A stretch of 64,000 nucleotides of DNA from Tritrichomonas foetus. Taxonomy: Eukaryota > Parabasalia > Tritrichomonadida > Tritrichomonadidae. The notes under the pieces are model-generated. The model worked only from the letters and a program-made list of their open reading frames with translations, was not told the DNA's origin and did not search any database. Positions 20,762 through 31,152 of this stretch are shown here, in pieces. Both the position numbers and the translations under genes were made by a program. The number at the start of each line of letters is the position of its first letter. Within the stretch, counting starts at the first letter, position 1. Location of the stretch: assembly GCA_001839685.1 (NCBI GenBank), contig MLAK01000700.1, positions 1 through 64,000 of the forward strand. The letters are read 5' to 3'.

Positions 20762-23176
20762 TTATTTTTTCATCTTCCCATATCCTGAATTGGAATATCT
20801 ACGAACTATTGTCTGGTTGTTTTGTTTTAATAACCGTGTTTCATTTGTGGATCTACTTTGTCTCGGAGGAGAAAGTTTGTGCTTTTCGATGAGAGAATCA
20901 AGGTCATAAATATCATCTATTAAAGATTTGAAATCAAAAGAAAATGACTCTAAAAGAATTTCTTCATCATGTAATAATACACTGGAATCAATATTCTTCC
21001 ATAATTGTAAAACAATTTGTCTGCATTTCAGAACATCCTCTTTTACCAATTGATTTGACCCTTCTTCAACACAAGCAAATTCANAATTTCGAGAATTCAC
21101 AGTATTTGTTAAATCTGGATTATTTAAATTCATATGGTCAATAATAATTAAACGATCTATTACTTCAATTATTTTTTCAATTTCATAATTATATCGACAG
21201 CCTAGCCTAACTCGTCCAAAATAGTGTTCCAGCAACATTGTACCATATTCTATCATCGAAAATGATGATTCAACTGTTCCCAATGCCGAAATTAAACTTA
21301 CAATATCGTTTAATAAATGATCAATTAGTGGTTTATCTAAAAAAGTAGTTGCAATAATTTGGTTTTTAATATCAATTGTTCTAGGTTGCTTTGTTTCATT
21401 ACTTTGTTTTGTATTTTGTGTTTTGGCAGACTTTTCATAATTAGGATAAGTTGTTCCATTAATACTAATTATTGAATTATTTTTAAAGTATGGAATATGT
21501 TCACTTTTTTTCCCATTTAAAAATCTTCGATAAATTAATAAAAATTCAGCAGAAATACTTAACATCATCAATACAGTGTACCGTGGGGTGTTTTCGTGCA
21601 CAGCTATATTCAAAGATGCGCAGATCATAAAAAACGAAAATAAATCCCATATTTCATAATCATATAAAGTTGCAAGGTTTTTCTTTTTAAATAATTCTTT
21701 GGGAAAAAAATCATCCATTTTGGTACTTGACTTATTAGAAAGAACTTTCTCAGGAACATCAAAAAAATTACGAATATCAAAAGTTCCATATTGTTTAGAT
21801 TTAGAAGTCCAAGCTAATTTGACATGATTTACAAAACGATACCTTAGTCGTTTCAGAACATGATTCGGATCGCATATTACATGAAAAAGCATATGAGAAG
21901 AATTAAAAAGATTTTTGGCTTGATTAAAGTTGCTCATCCAGTCATGAATAAATGTATCATGAAAGCCTTTATATTTTAGGTCACCATCAAGAGCCAAAAA
22001 ATGTAAATTTAATTTTAAAGTTGGATGTCGAAGTAAATCAATCATTTCATATATATCTCTTATTNCTGCGTTTCCCTGCGAGTGTTCAATATAATAAATA
22101 GGTAAAGGTTTGGCAAAAATATTGTTTAAAGGAATGATATAAAAAACAAAAATATTTGAAATAATATTTTTGTTATCATATTGCTTTTGAACAAATTTTT
22201 CAAATGATTTAAAACATTTAAGGAGATTATTTATTTCATCGATAGAGATATCATCTGAATTCAACAACCCCGAAAATTCAGAGTTTTCTTTGATTTTGAC
22301 TGTTTCTGTGATCTTAATTGCATCAACTGCTAATCCAACATCTATTAGATTATTGTTTGACAAGTTATATAATTTTTTCCATTTAATAATATTCGATACA
22401 ATATCTTTTTTGTCTTTAACTATTTGAGGATAATTTTCTCTGTGTTCTGTTAACCAAGTAGAAACAGTTGATATAACTGGACCATTTAACATTTTTGAAA
22501 CATAAGAAAAAGATTTTCTGCTTAATAGAAACAATTCTGTCCAAAAAAGTTTGGTTTGATGGTTTTTATATCTTTTACCGTTTGAGGGTTTCTTCATTCC
22601 TTTTTTATATAAATCTAGTAAAAATAATTGTTTTTCGCTAGAAACTTCACAATAGCTATTCTTTAGTTTTTCAATGTCATTCTGTAATGACTGATCTTCG
22701 GACAAAAAAACTGAAGAAATTTGACTATGACAATTATCTGTTAATTTTTTGGAATTAAAGTCATGCTTCATTTTTTTATTAAAACGGGCAANTGAGCAAA
22801 TTTGATTTCTATTCATTGGTGATCGAAATTGTTTGGGTAAAACTTCAAAGACTATATCATGTTCNTACTGGAAATGAAAAAATTTAGGTGGTTCTGAGCA
22901 CAATTCATTATGACAATACTTATNGTTCATTTCCGACAATAACTGTTNTTTCAGTGATTTCCTGGTTTTATGAGCTTTTTTATAAGCTTCAAAATGATAT
23001 CCGTTTTGACTATCCATAACTGGTACATAACTCGTGCAAATTTCGGAAATGATTGACGAATCTACTGCAAGCTGTTGTGAGATTGATGAATATGATTCGC
23101 CCATTTCATTAAGGTAGTAAATATAAGCTTTGTCGAATCTGTTAAATTCTCGTACACGCTGAAACACACGGTTCAT
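20762..23176 (-). CDS. P-element/THAP9-like transposase B with N-terminal HTH
   Basis: An 804-residue protein from ATG 23176, with seven undetermined residues. Residues 15-47 look like a helix-turn-helix (DKAYIYYLNEMGESYSSISQ...), a possible DNA-binding domain that A lacks. The core repeats the A pattern: LLSRKSFSYVSKMLNG..ISTVSTWL (about 217-241), AVDAIKI (D285), ALDGDLKYKGFH (about 395-406), CDPNHVLKRLRYRF (about 435-448, like the DPPHLLKNIRN block of P elements) and LLEHYFGRVRLGC (E650). It has no stops. A and B are therefore diverged paralogues within one element; either or both may act as the transposase. Confidence 0.65.
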   Translation of the reverse strand: MNRVFQRVREFNRFDKAYIYYLNEMGESYSSISQQLAVDSSIISEICTSYVPVMDSQNGYHFEAYKKAHKTRKSLKXQLLSEMNXKYCHNELCSEPPKFFHFQXEHDIVFEVLPKQFRSPMNRNQICSXARFNKKMKHDFNSKKLTDNCHSQISSVFLSEDQSLQNDIEKLKNSYCEVSSEKQLFLLDLYKKGMKKPSNGKRYKNHQTKLFWTELFLLSRKSFSYVSKMLNGPVISTVSTWLTEHRENYPQIVKDKKDIVSNIIKWKKLYNLSNNNLIDVGLAVDAIKITETVKIKENSEFSGLLNSDDISIDEINNLLKCFKSFEKFVQKQYDNKNIISNIFVFYIIPLNNIFAKPLPIYYIEHSQGNAXIRDIYEMIDLLRHPTLKLNLHFLALDGDLKYKGFHDTFIHDWMSNFNQAKNLFNSSHMLFHVICDPNHVLKRLRYRFVNHVKLAWTSKSKQYGTFDIRNFFDVPEKVLSNKSSTKMDDFFPKELFKKKNLATLYDYEIWDLFSFFMICASLNIAVHENTPRYTVLMMLSISAEFLLIYRRFLNGKKSEHIPYFKNNSIISINGTTYPNYEKSAKTQNTKQSNETKQPRTIDIKNQIIATTFLDKPLIDHLLNDIVSLISALGTVESSFSMIEYGTMLLEHYFGRVRLGCRYNYEIEKIIEVIDRLIIIDHMNLNNPDLTNTVNSRNXEFACVEEGSNQLVKEDVLKCRQIVLQLWKNIDSSVLLHDEEILLESFSFDFKSLIDDIYDLDSLIEKHKLSPPRQSRSTNETRLLKQNNQTIVRRYSNSGYGKMKK

Positions 23177-23380
23177 TGNCTAAATTTTTAAAATCAATAT
23201 CTTCCGAACGATATAATAAAGTATTGAAATATCATTATAAAGTTTTGAAAATATTTACATAATTTAAAATCAAAATATCTCCTTTTCCAATAGACAAAAA
23301 TTTATCTAAGTTGGCTATTCATCTTAAAATATAATTTAAAAAATATATTCAAAATATTTAAAAAATCTGATAGAGAATCA

Positions 23381-23398
23381 TCGAGTCGGTCGGGTTCT
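23381..23398 (-). repeat. Right terminal inverted repeat, 18 bp
   Basis: Exact reverse complement of 16857-16874. Confidence 0.85.
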
Positions 23399-23406
23399 AA
23401 TTTTCA
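23399..23406. repeat. Target-site duplication, right copy
   Basis: AATTTTCA directly follows the right inverted repeat and equals 16849-16856. Confidence 0.8.
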
Positions 23407-23430
23407 TATATAAAATAGGAAAATTGCTTT

Positions 23431-23479
23431 ATTCCGACATCACTTTTTGAGACTTCGTCTCAAAAAGTGATGTCAGAAT
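23431..23479. repeat. 49-bp palindrome (hairpin) at the left end
   Basis: Two 23-nt arms with one mismatch around a TTC centre (23454-23456). The inner arms are CACTTTTTGAGAC / GTCTCAAAAAGTG. The outer arm sequence CCGACATCACTTTTT also occurs inside the right inverted repeat, linking the hairpin to the element. Confidence 0.85.
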
Positions 23480-23657
23480 AACTGCATTTCTATCGATGAT
23501 GAATTTTTTACCGTCGGCACTTTTTCAGTTCTTTACAAAAAATTAAATCAAAAAGTTGTTTGATGTTTCAATTCCCATTGTTTTCTAACTGCTTATTTTG
23601 AATCAGTTCTAGATTATGACTCAGTTCTTGCTTTATTATTAATCACTTCATTCTTTC

Positions 23658-24566
23658 ATGATATCTCTTGATGACTTTGACGAAGAAGCAGACGAAATGA
23701 TTGCGAGTACTATTGCAGATAATACTCGCAAAACCTATGCTAGCGCTTTGAATCTCTATATAAAGCATGTACAAGAAGCCCACTCGCATAGTCCGAACAA
23801 CCCGCCCCCTTTCCCTATCACCATACGATCTTTGAAGGTTTTTGTTCTTTACATGAAGTGAAAGGGGTTCAATATCCATATATACGAATCCTTGTTGCTG
23901 GATTATCCTATTACATGAAATCAGAAGAAATTTCAGATCTCACTCAAGATATTTTATTTAAGAAATTTCTCAATGGGGTTTCTTGTAAAATGCATGGAAA
24001 ATCAAGAAAGTATGCTAAAAAGCCTATACATCCCAATGACTTGGTTCTTGTTCTGCGCCTTATTGACTTATCTGTCAAAAAGAATCAAAATTGGCTTCTT
24101 TATGACAGTCATGTTTTTTGGTTTTCTCAGGATTTCAGAAGCGCTAAATCTCACCAGAAAAGACATTAATTTGAAACAAAACGACATGATAAAAGTATTA
24201 ATTCGAAATTCCAAAACTGACCAAGAAGGAAAAGGTCAATACGTCATAATAAAAGATGGCGGACAAGCTTATTCACCATTTAGATACCTCGAAGTTCTCA
24301 ATTCCATTGACCCTGATGAAAAGTTTTTTGTAAATTCAGCAAAACAATTTAACAGAATCTTTCGGATTCACCTCACCACCATCGGCCTAGATGCTAACAA
24401 GTACAGTTCTCATTCATTTCGAAGAGGAGGTGCTTAATATGCCAGTCATCAGGGCGTTCATGATTGCATGATTAAAAAACATGGTTGCTGGGAATCCAAC
24501 GCGTACATAATTTATGTTAACGTTGAACAAGAAGATGCAGGTGAAGAAATTTCAAAGAAACTCTAA
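23658..24566 (+). pseudogene. Tyrosine recombinase (Crypton/DIRS-like), broken
   Basis: From ATG 23658, an N-terminal SAM-like part (DNTRKTYASALNLYIKHVQE) is followed by a shift near 23860. The arm region and a second shift near 24110 then lead into the catalytic domain: FFGFLRISEALNLT (first Arg), SSHSFRRGGA (His-x-x-Arg), a TAA at 24436-24438, then KKHGCWESNAYIIY (Trp and the nucleophile Tyr). The order R...HxxR...W...Y is diagnostic of phage-integrase-type recombinases. It was about 300 residues and is now inactive. In the related copy at 51.1 kb the position of the TAA is occupied by TAT (Tyr). Confidence 0.65.
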
Positions 24567-24682
24567 TAAAGAAAGATTAATTTTATATATTATTTTTTAG
24601 TATATTCCTTATTTAAATTTAATTTTTTGTAAAGTACTGAAAAAGTGATGTCGGAAAAAAATTCACAATCGATAAAAATAAA

Positions 24683-24986
24683 TTGGCAGGATTTTTTTTC
24701 CTATGAGTTTTGTTTTTTGACACTAAAAATGGGTAAATGTGATGTGACTTTGCGGGCCCCTTCGACTCATTCGGCCATTGGAAGAGGTGCTGCCACGTGA
24801 CCACAGCTTCGGATCGCTTCGCTCCCTCCGCTGTGTTCACGTGGCGCACCTCCTCCATGTCGAAGTGACCCAAAGAACCAGCAAAGTTCACATCACATTT
24901 ACCCATTAGGTTTTTTCCACTTTTGACCTTTATTTGACCTTTCACTTCACATTTACAAAACTCATAGGAAAATAAATCTCTGCCAA
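24683..24986. mobile_element. 304-bp palindromic MITE
   Basis: The ends are inverted repeats: TTGGCAGGATTTTTTTTCCT at 24683 against the complement of the right end, both running on into CCTATGAGTTTTGT. A second inverted pair inside (AATGGGTAAATGTGATGTGA near 24727 and its complement ending near 24908) and a GC-rich core with CACGTGACCACAGC / GCTGTG..CACGTG allow almost end-to-end folding. Flanks show TAAA on both sides, a possible 4-bp duplication. There is no coding. It lies 4 bp beyond the recombinase element. Confidence 0.65.
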
Positions 24987-27420
24987 TAAATTATATCCGA
25001 AAATAAAAAGGATACTATCGAGAGATTAACCAAATAAAGAATAAATTCAATTATTTTCGATCAAAATCATTCAATTATTGAATTAAAGAATTAAAAGTAT
25101 TAGTACGAATTTTTCACATAGTCTATGATAAATTTCTTGTTTTCATTTTTGGAATACATTATTTTTAATAATCTGAATATTTAAGTATTCATAATAACGT
25201 AATATTCTCATTTTGTGTTAAGATATTTTAGGTACCACTTATTGTCATTTTCCACTTTTTGTCCATAAGGATGCATGATCCTTCCCATGATTATTTTTTT
25301 CCATTGAAAACATGAAAACTCAACTTTTTCAATGTGTATCGGCATTTCTAATGATCGATAGAAAGCCCAAAATACTGCACAGTACAAATGGTATTTTCAC
25401 GATATGGACTCCAACATACATTGAAAAAGGCAGGACTGGATATTTATGGAGGTGAAAAGAACAAATCACAAGAAATTAGTCCTTAAGTGCCATTTTTGAT
25501 CTGTACCAAATTGAAGGATATTTAGCCTTTGCATTTCACCTCAACTTGATGACCCATATTGCGGTTTTTCTCTTTTTTGACCTTCAAGTTCTCCATGTGA
25601 CGATCAATTTTCTCATATCAGATTTACAATAGTCCAATTTTGAAGAGAAAAATGGTCTTTTTAAGAAGATGATTTTTGTTTTTCCAAATTTCTCATTTCA
25701 CCATTTTTGATCATAAGAGCACTTTTTTAGGGCATAAAAGTGTTCATAAGCGACACTAATATCAAGATATTCTCACAATGAATTATTGAATGTTATTTTA
25801 TCGTTATTGTTTCTATGATCAAAAGAAGAGAATTATATTATTTTAGATTTATTTTAATCTTAGAAGTTTCATTGAAAAATCAAACAAAATAAGAAATCAG
25901 AAAACTTTCATTTCAATGATNATTGATCCGGAAAATTGCGAATNAATTGCGCAAAATTGAAAAATCAGATGAGGGGGAACTCCTATAAATGAAACATCAT
26001 TGTACTGACGTATTTTTGGCAGAAAAATATCTTTTAAAGTTGGTTTTCCCCGATTTTGACCATTAATTAACGGTCGCCNTCATCAAAAAGTTTTCCAAAT
26101 TCCCCAAAAAATGTTTTTTTCAGCCAAAAATTGGTTGATCAAAAACGCGAAATATTTGTTGATAGTGAACTACATATATAACTAATCTTATATGCCAAAT
26201 ATTTAAGGAAAATATTAAAATCTAGGTTTACATACGATCTTTATTGACCGTTTTTGTATATAATATCTGCCTTCTTTCAAAAAATAATATGTTATTTCAA
26301 TAATCATTGAAATCTTTATTCAAATATTTCTATATACACAATATTTCGATAATAATTGAAAAATTGACGAAGCATGGCATATGTCATTGATCAATATCAT
26401 TTTTTTGACGCACAAAACAGATATTTCCTTAAATATAAAATTGATCATAAATTATTTCATCCTTATAACTCTAATATTTAAATAATAAGATCATAAAGAA
26501 GCTTCATTAATAATGATATTTNTTTGATTTATGAGCTATGAAACTTTTCCCGTGAAATTATCTTTTTTCACACATATAATGCATGATTATGCTATGAAAC
26601 GGAGAAAATATGTTTTCTTCATTTGCTATTATGTTAATCAATCCTTAATTCTCCTAATTTGCGACTTAATCCTTCATGAAAATCAATTTAAATATCTTTT
26701 GAAGTATGAAAAAGAAATTAATAAAAAGACATTAGTATCAATGATTTAATATTTCAAATTCAAAGGTGTCCAAAGTTAGATACGGCTTACCATCAATTAT
26801 AGAAGCTAATCATNCCTAAATCTCNNGAAAATCAATTTCCAACATCCTATCAGATATGGTTGAATCATTTTGTATGAATCTAAATATTGAATTTATTTAC
26901 ATGATGAGGATTTAAATNTGGGTTCGCTAAAATTTCCTAGATATTGCCGTTATTCTTGTCTTCTCCAGCATATTAATATTTCAAAAAACAACTTTTTCTA
27001 AATGTTCGTAATTNTTTTCTTAATGTTAGTAATAAGATTTCTGAAATAAGAAAAAGTTGTTTTTAGGTTAATTAATGACCTCAACCTCCAATTTGGGATT
27101 TTACGATTGACACTTTTTAAGCCTAACTTATCACCTAATTTATTCAAATGGATCTGCATGAAGAGTGTGAACAACTCATGAAATTCGGAATTGTTGGCAA
27201 CTAAAATACTGGAGTTATATGCTATTTCAATTGCGTCCTTCAATATATTCTGCACTATGAACCCTTTAAGATTAGGCCTCGATTTCGATAGACATCGATA
27301 GATGCTTCACTTTTATCGATAAAAATATTTTTCAATAATATATAAATATTTATTTTTATATATATATCAATTAATAAATATTTATTTTATATTGCTACAC
27401 ATAAATCGATGATATGGCGA
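24987..27420. other. AT-rich decayed region without supported genes
   Basis: No convincing coding frame on either strand. Scattered undetermined bases (25921, 25944, 26079, 26522, 26814 and others) suggest repetitive or collapsed sequence. A minus-strand frame near 26998-27255 has plausible composition but no start context or homologous motif. Confidence 0.5.
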
Positions 27421-27639
27421 TTTTAAGGAGCAGACCAAATATTTAGAATAGAAGGAACCATTGTACTGATATATTGCGAAACAATTCAAATATTCAAAGT
27501 AGAAAATTCCTCTGATACAAAATATTTATTAAATGATATCGCTTAAAGTTCATATATTTATTATATCATTTTTAATACTTGATGCTAAAACATTTCTCAT
27601 TGATTTCAACCGTTCCAACAGATTCAGTTATTGCTCACC

Positions 27640-27960
27640 CAAACATCATTGTTACTATATGTGGTTTTCGAAAAATGATGGATTACGGGTACATGATCGT
27701 CTCCATTGTCGATGAAGATGATACAAAGGTCATAGATGATAGATATGTATATTGTTAGAGATGTAGTCGATGGTTAAAAACTTCATCAACATTTGGAAAC
27801 ATAAAAGTTTGGGGTATATTCTCCAGAATTAAGCCCAATAGAAAGCATCTTTGGGATATGGAAAAAAGGGCTATTACAGAAATCACCAGATGGTATTCTA
27901 AAAAAGACTTACTAGAAATTGTCACTTAGAATCGTAAAAAAAAGTCATAAATTCCCCTCC
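27640..27960 (+). pseudogene. Tc1/IS630-type transposase relic (DDE_3 C-terminus)
   Basis: A frame near 27820-27910 reads VYSPELSPIESIFGIWKKG, matching the conserved YSP.LNPIE...W..LK motif at the third acidic residue of Tc1/mariner-IS630 transposases. A preceding segment in another frame contains SIVDEDDTKVIDD. The intervening sequence has a stop and a frame change, and no intact ends were found. Confidence 0.45.
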
Positions 27961-28063
27961 CAGACAAAAATTGTCTTTTCCTTCCTCATCAACTGTGATC
28001 AAGATCAAAGACCAACAATGGTTAAACTCCAATCGATTTGATCGTTACAATATCGAGAAGTGA

Positions 28064-28603
28064 CGATATCAAAAAAGAAAAGAAAGCCAATATAAAACGG
28101 GCACACCCTCAAATATTAATTCAGGTAGATCTGAAGACATTTTAAATTTTGTTCTTAATTGGAATATTGGAAAAAGTAGACAACTTTCAATCAGATTGAT
28201 GGCTAATTCAATCAATATTATTGCTTCATTACTTTTGATGCCTGCCAAACAGAATGTCGATTATGGAAAAAAATCTGAAGCTTTTCAAAAGAAAAAAGAC
28301 TATACAGAAGATATAACACAGTACTATCTACGTGATGTTAATGGAGAAAAATGAGAGGAGCATTTTGATATGAGCCACTCAGAAATCATTAAATATACTG
28401 AAGAAGAATTTGAAGTAATGGAAATTTTGAATGTGGTAGATTTTAACGACTCCCGTAATTATTATGTTGAATGGAAACCATCATGGGTTTACTGTACAAT
28501 GTTCTCACAGGCATGCCTAGATACCTGGGATCAATGTACTGTGGATCATAAAAAAGGCCAGAAGGAAATTAAGAACTGGCAATCGCAATTAATTTTCTAT
28601 TGA
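28064..28603 (+). pseudogene. Chromodomain-like reading frame with in-frame TGA
   Basis: A frame of about 179 codons runs to TGA at 28601-28603, interrupted by TGA at 28352-28354 and preceded by TGA at 28061-28063. The last part contains EEEFEVMEILNVVDFNDSRN, YYVEWKPSW and LDTWDQ. This resembles the chromodomain pattern (Phe-x-Val..Ile-Leu..Tyr-x-Val-x-Trp-Lys..Thr-Trp) with an insertion before the last motif. Chromodomains often end the integrases of retroelements, but no integrase is seen upstream, only the Tc1-type relic. The assignment is tentative. Confidence 0.3.
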
Positions 28604-28686
28604 AAATGCAAAACTAACTCACCAAAATTAATAATAACCTGGTTTTAGGCTTGATTTCTATTTATATATACATTCATTTTTATTTT

Positions 28687-29197
28687 GAATGAGAATATTT
28701 TCAATTCTTCTTTTTCTCCTTTCTTTTGGGGGACGTCGAAGTAGAAAAAACGCCAGAGTCTAAATCGCTTAGCGTTCTTTTCTGCTTTAACGTTCCTATT
28801 TTTTGTTTTTCATGTTGAATGAGAATATTTTCAATTCTTCTTTTTCTCCTTTCTTTTGGGGGACGTCGAAGTAGAAAAAACGCCAGAGTCTAAATCGCTT
28901 AGCGTTCTTTTCTGCTTTAACGTTCCTATTTTTTGTTTTTCATGTTGAATGAGAATATTTTCAATTCTTCTTTTTCTCCTTTCTTTTGGGGGACGTCGAA
29001 GTAGAAAAAACGCCAGAGTCTAAATCGCTTAGCGTTCTTTTCTGCTTTAACGTTCCTATTTTTTGTTTTTCATGTTGAATGAGAATATTTTCAATTCTTC
29101 TTTTTCTCCTTTCTTTTGGGGGACGTCGAAGTAGAAAAAACGCCAGAATCTAAATCGCTTAGCGTTCTTTTCTGCTTTAAAGTTCTTATTTTTTCCA
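28687..29197. repeat. 130-bp tandem satellite, 3.9 units
   Basis: Units starting GAATGAGAATATTTTCAATT occur at 28687, 28817, 28947 and 29077, an exact 130-bp period. The first three units are essentially identical and the fourth has a few changes and a truncated end. Each carries a pyrimidine-rich stretch, GGGGGACGTCGAAG and an AACGC...GCGTT inverted pair. There is no coding. Such homogeneity points to recent expansion. Confidence 0.9.
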
Positions 29198-29471
29198 AAA
29201 ATAAAATATTTTATCCAATTACGCAAATTTTTTATAATTTATATCCTTTCATTATAGGATATTCTTTATCTTGAGAAACAAAATCGAAGCTGAAATAATG
29301 TATTTCGAAATATCCACTTTTGCAAATAAAAGAAAACGAAGCAAAAATAAATTGAATGAAGCAAAAATGGTCAAAGTTCCATTGCCTGTGTTTGACCTTT
29401 CTTATTGTCTTTAATGTCAAATAAAAATTTATTGTACATCATATGTCCGTGACTCGACTTCATTTCCATAT

Positions 29472-30940
29472 ATGCATTTCTAGATCAGCGCTGAAGATTT
29501 CAAGCTTTTTCAGCAATTTAAACAGGCCTTATCAACATCTAAAGCTAAACAGGAAGCATCAGGAGCTTCATCAAGCAATTTGTCGGCTTCAGCTTCATTT
29601 TCTCAAATTCCAAATTTCGAAATTACTAAATCGGAAATACCAAATCCAAAAATTAAAAAGACCCTAGTTTATTTAATCCACAGACCTGGAAAATCGCCTT
29701 CTGGAAAAGCGCCATACATATCAAGAATTGTGATTCCACCTAACACAATTCCGAGAAAAATGGAAACTAAAATACAAGAAATTCATGTAGAGGAAGAATA
29801 AGGAGGAGTTGGAAAAAAAATATCTGGACAAGATTATAAAGATTCATATTATTTCAATTATCCTTACCATGATTCATCAGAATACTGCTTCATTTTTGAA
29901 TCTTCTAATTATTATAATAGCGATTATTACGATAATGATTGAGCTGAAACTGACAAAACGCAGCCATACGAGCCAACATTCGAGGAAATCGAATTAATTT
30001 AGAAACTGCAAAGTTTCCATATTTTGGACAATTATTTGTTAAAGCAAATGAAAGGCAAAACTCTGAAGATGAAAGAAAAACTTGATACATTAAGAGAACG
30101 AATTGTTTTCACAGAATACCAATACCAATATTTTCACAATTTTCAGAAAGATCTGAACAGAGATTCGAATGATGAGGCTTCTCTCCAGCTCCTCATTCAT
30201 CATAAAGAATCGAATAAGCTAAAAGATCAAATCAATGATCTCAAAACTCGAGTAAGAAAACTCGAAGAAATAAGAGATCGATATCAAAGAACAAATTGCG
30301 AACATGAAAAGGAAATTGAAGAACTAAAATCAAAAACTGAGAATCCAACTTCAATGCAGATTTGGAATGATAAATATGAGCTTTCAGAAGCTAAACAAAG
30401 AGAAGCTCCAAGGAAAGCTTATAAAGCTTTATTTTACACTAACTATATTCGAGTACTTGAAAATAAACTTGCTTGTTATAACCGAATTTTATAAGCAACT
30501 CTCAAAGCGTCAAAGAGAGAATCCCAAGAAGAAAAAAATAAGCAATGGCAAGAAAACATTGATAAATTAAGACTTGAAGTTGAAGAAACAATTAAATTGT
30601 ACGAAACGAAAATTGCTGCTTATCATAAATACTTTGAAGACGTCTTGCCTGAAAGGACAAAGGAAAATCCAGACATTATCCGAAGATTTCCTGATTTTGG
30701 AGATTATTTCCAAAAGATTATTTAAGTTGGAGATCATATGCTGTTATAACTCTTTTCCTGAAAGAAATTCGATTCTTCACAATGCAAAAGCTAATAAAAA
30801 AACGAATTCAAGAATGGAAGAAAAAAGCGATCGAAAAAGAAGAAGCAATCAGGAAACAAAAAGAACAAGTTCAGCAAGTTCAAGGATAACGAAAATATCC
30901 GAAAATTCACGTAGATTCGGAGTCTGATGAAGATGAATAA
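29472..30940 (+). pseudogene. Long coiled-coil protein, multiple in-frame stops
   Basis: From ATG 29472 a single frame runs for more than 1200 bases with TAG, TAA, TGA, TAG and TAA interruptions but no shift until about 30750, where it moves to the frame ending EDE at TAA 30938-30940. The protein starts with a Ser/Lys/Gln-rich region, then a Tyr/Asp/Asn-rich patch, then a long heptad-patterned coiled coil (ELKSKTENPTSMQIW, KDQINDLKTRVRKLEEIRDR) and a Lys/Gln/Glu-rich tail. It probably has a structural or tethering role. No family is recognised. Confidence 0.45.
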
Positions 30941-31152
30941 ACGAGATGTTCAAGAATTGAAGAGCCACTACAAAAAGAATGAGAAAGAAAGTCGTCATTA
31001 TAAAGACGACGAGTACGACATCTAATTTTTTAACGCAGACTTGGAAATTATGAGGTTCAGTAGATTCAAGGAGTCCTCGAACAATTTCAGATCCTTAATA
31101 AGCAAACATTTTAACAAATTACTTTTTTTTATTCTTTTTAATTATTTTTAAG

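Larger units (their letters stand above)
16857..23398. mobile_element. P/THAP9-like transposon with two transposase genes
   Basis: A 6542-bp element bounded by perfect 18-bp inverted repeats, AGAACCCGACCGACTCGA at 16857-16874 and its complement at 23381-23398. It is flanked by an exact 8-bp duplication AATTTTCA. An 8-bp duplication is the hallmark of P elements (also hAT and Zisupton). Inside are two long convergent genes, both uninterrupted apart from a few N, which encode homologous transposase-like proteins. Intact ends, intact duplication and long open frames indicate a recent insertion. Confidence 0.8.
23431..24679. mobile_element. Tyrosine-recombinase element with long TIRs and a terminal hairpin
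   Basis: A 1.25-kb element with imperfect 63-bp inverted repeats (23486-23548 and 24617-24679). They flank a broken tyrosine recombinase gene, and a separate 49-bp near-perfect palindrome (23431-23479) lies just outside the left repeat. The same layout recurs at 50994-51504. No target duplication was seen, as expected for tyrosine recombinases. The arrangement differs from classical Cryptons, which lack inverted repeats. Confidence 0.65.

Noticed and set aside
24619..24945. A 108-codon minus-strand frame across the palindromic MITE
   Set aside because: It lies inside inverted-repeat DNA with no coding signature; open by chance because of the GC-rich core.
28687..29197. rRNA or snRNA gene cluster
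   Set aside because: The 130-bp units match no rRNA or spliceosomal RNA core I recognise.
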